6,452 nucleotides of DNA, taken from Acidobacteriota bacterium. Lineage in GTDB: Bacteria; Acidobacteriota; Terriglobia; Terriglobales; Acidobacteriaceae. The notes under the pieces are model-generated. The model did no database searches, was not told the DNA's origin, and was given only the letters and a program-made list of their open reading frames with translations. Numbering within the stretch: position 1 is the first letter of the stretch; every line of letters starts with the position of its first letter. The stretch is from the NCBI GenBank assembly GCA_021810735.1, contig JAJZIF010000229.1:1-6452 (forward strand), given 5' to 3'. Of the stretch, positions 6,200 to 6,452 are shown in pieces. The position numbers and the translations under genes were made by a program.

Positions 6200-6248
6200 C
6201 GGCGCTCTCCGCACTCTGCTAGGCTGGAGAGTTTTCCAGTTTCTTCAC

Positions 6249-6252
6249 GGAG
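6249..6252 (+). promoter_or_regulatory. Ribosome binding site of the acyl-CoA dehydrogenase gene
   Basis: GGAG precedes the ATG at 6262 by nine bases and supports that start. Confidence 0.6.
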
Positions 6253-6261
6253 AAACATTCC

Positions 6262-6452
6262 ATGGCTTTCAAATTCAGCGGAGTTGACTTTATCGGCTTC
6301 GACACACTGCTCAGTGAAGACGAGCGGCTGGTGCGCGACACTGCGCGCCAATTCATTGAAGACAACCTCATTCCAATCATCGAGGAATGCAACCGCGACG
6401 GCCGCTTCCCCAAAGAATTGATCCGGCCCATGGGCGAGCTCGGCTTCTACGG
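6262..6452 (+). CDS. Acyl-CoA dehydrogenase, N-terminal part only
   Basis: From the ATG at 6262, 63 complete codons run to the window edge: MAFKFSGVDFIGFDTLLSED, then ERLVRDTARQFIEDNLIPII, then EECNRDGRFPKELIRPMGEL and GFY. Alpha-helical residues around DTLLSEDERLVRDTARQFIEDNL, then RFPKELI and MGELGFYG, are the standard first helices of the acyl-CoA dehydrogenase N-terminal domain. The family oxidises acyl-CoA to enoyl-CoA using FAD and passes electrons to electron-transfer flavoprotein. The FDTLLSEDERLVRDTAR pattern resembles the glutaryl-CoA dehydrogenase branch, but the catalytic base and substrate-pocket residues lie outside the window, so the substrate is open. It is divergent from the lipid kinase gene with a 291-bp gap. 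Confidence 0.88.
   Translation, partial: MAFKFSGVDFIGFDTLLSEDERLVRDTARQFIEDNLIPIIEECNRDGRFPKELIRPMGELGFY

Noticed and set aside
5272..6222. A 316-codon plus-strand open frame opposite the lipid kinase
   Set aside because: Arg/His/Pro-rich shadow frame that also translates the 39-bp repeat; the minus strand has all lipid-kinase motifs in order.

Overview
The window reads like an ordinary stretch of chromosome from a GC-rich (roughly 60%) bacterium, most probably an acidobacterium of the Terriglobales (Acidobacteriaceae) type. The main pointer is a large TonB-dependent receptor-like protein with an N-terminal carboxypeptidase-regulatory-like domain, a class strongly expanded in that phylum. 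The other pointer is a set of short intergenic hairpin repeats of a kind I associate with those genomes. The taxonomic call is an inference from family knowledge, not a database result.

Layout from left to right. Bases 1-46 hold the first codons of a minus-strand gene that leaves the window. A 231-bp gap follows, carrying a composite hairpin repeat. Minus strand 278-1336 is a complete YahK-like zinc alcohol/aldehyde dehydrogenase. Plus strand 1592-1906 is a small two-helix membrane protein of unknown function. Plus strand 2004-4901 is the outer-membrane receptor. A short convergent gap (4902-5010) is packed with hairpins. Minus strand 5011-5970 is a diacylglycerol-kinase-family lipid kinase (YegS/BmrU/LCB5 type). 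A 291-bp divergent gap holds a second exact copy of the 39-bp hairpin repeat and an operator-like inverted repeat. Plus strand 6262 to the window end is the N-terminus of an acyl-CoA dehydrogenase.

The genes do not form one pathway or operon: strands alternate and each gene seems to be its own transcription unit, except that the small membrane protein and the receptor could share a transcript. I see no phage, IS, CRISPR, RNA gene, toxin-antitoxin or defence component. The most interesting content is between the genes. Two hairpin families share the same outer bases (CCCA...TGGG) and the same GCTTCT loop but have different stems, and they occur in exact, composite and degraded forms. Secondary points are a structural-zinc cysteine replaced by aspartate in the dehydrogenase, and a run of eight T in the signal-peptide codons of the receptor.
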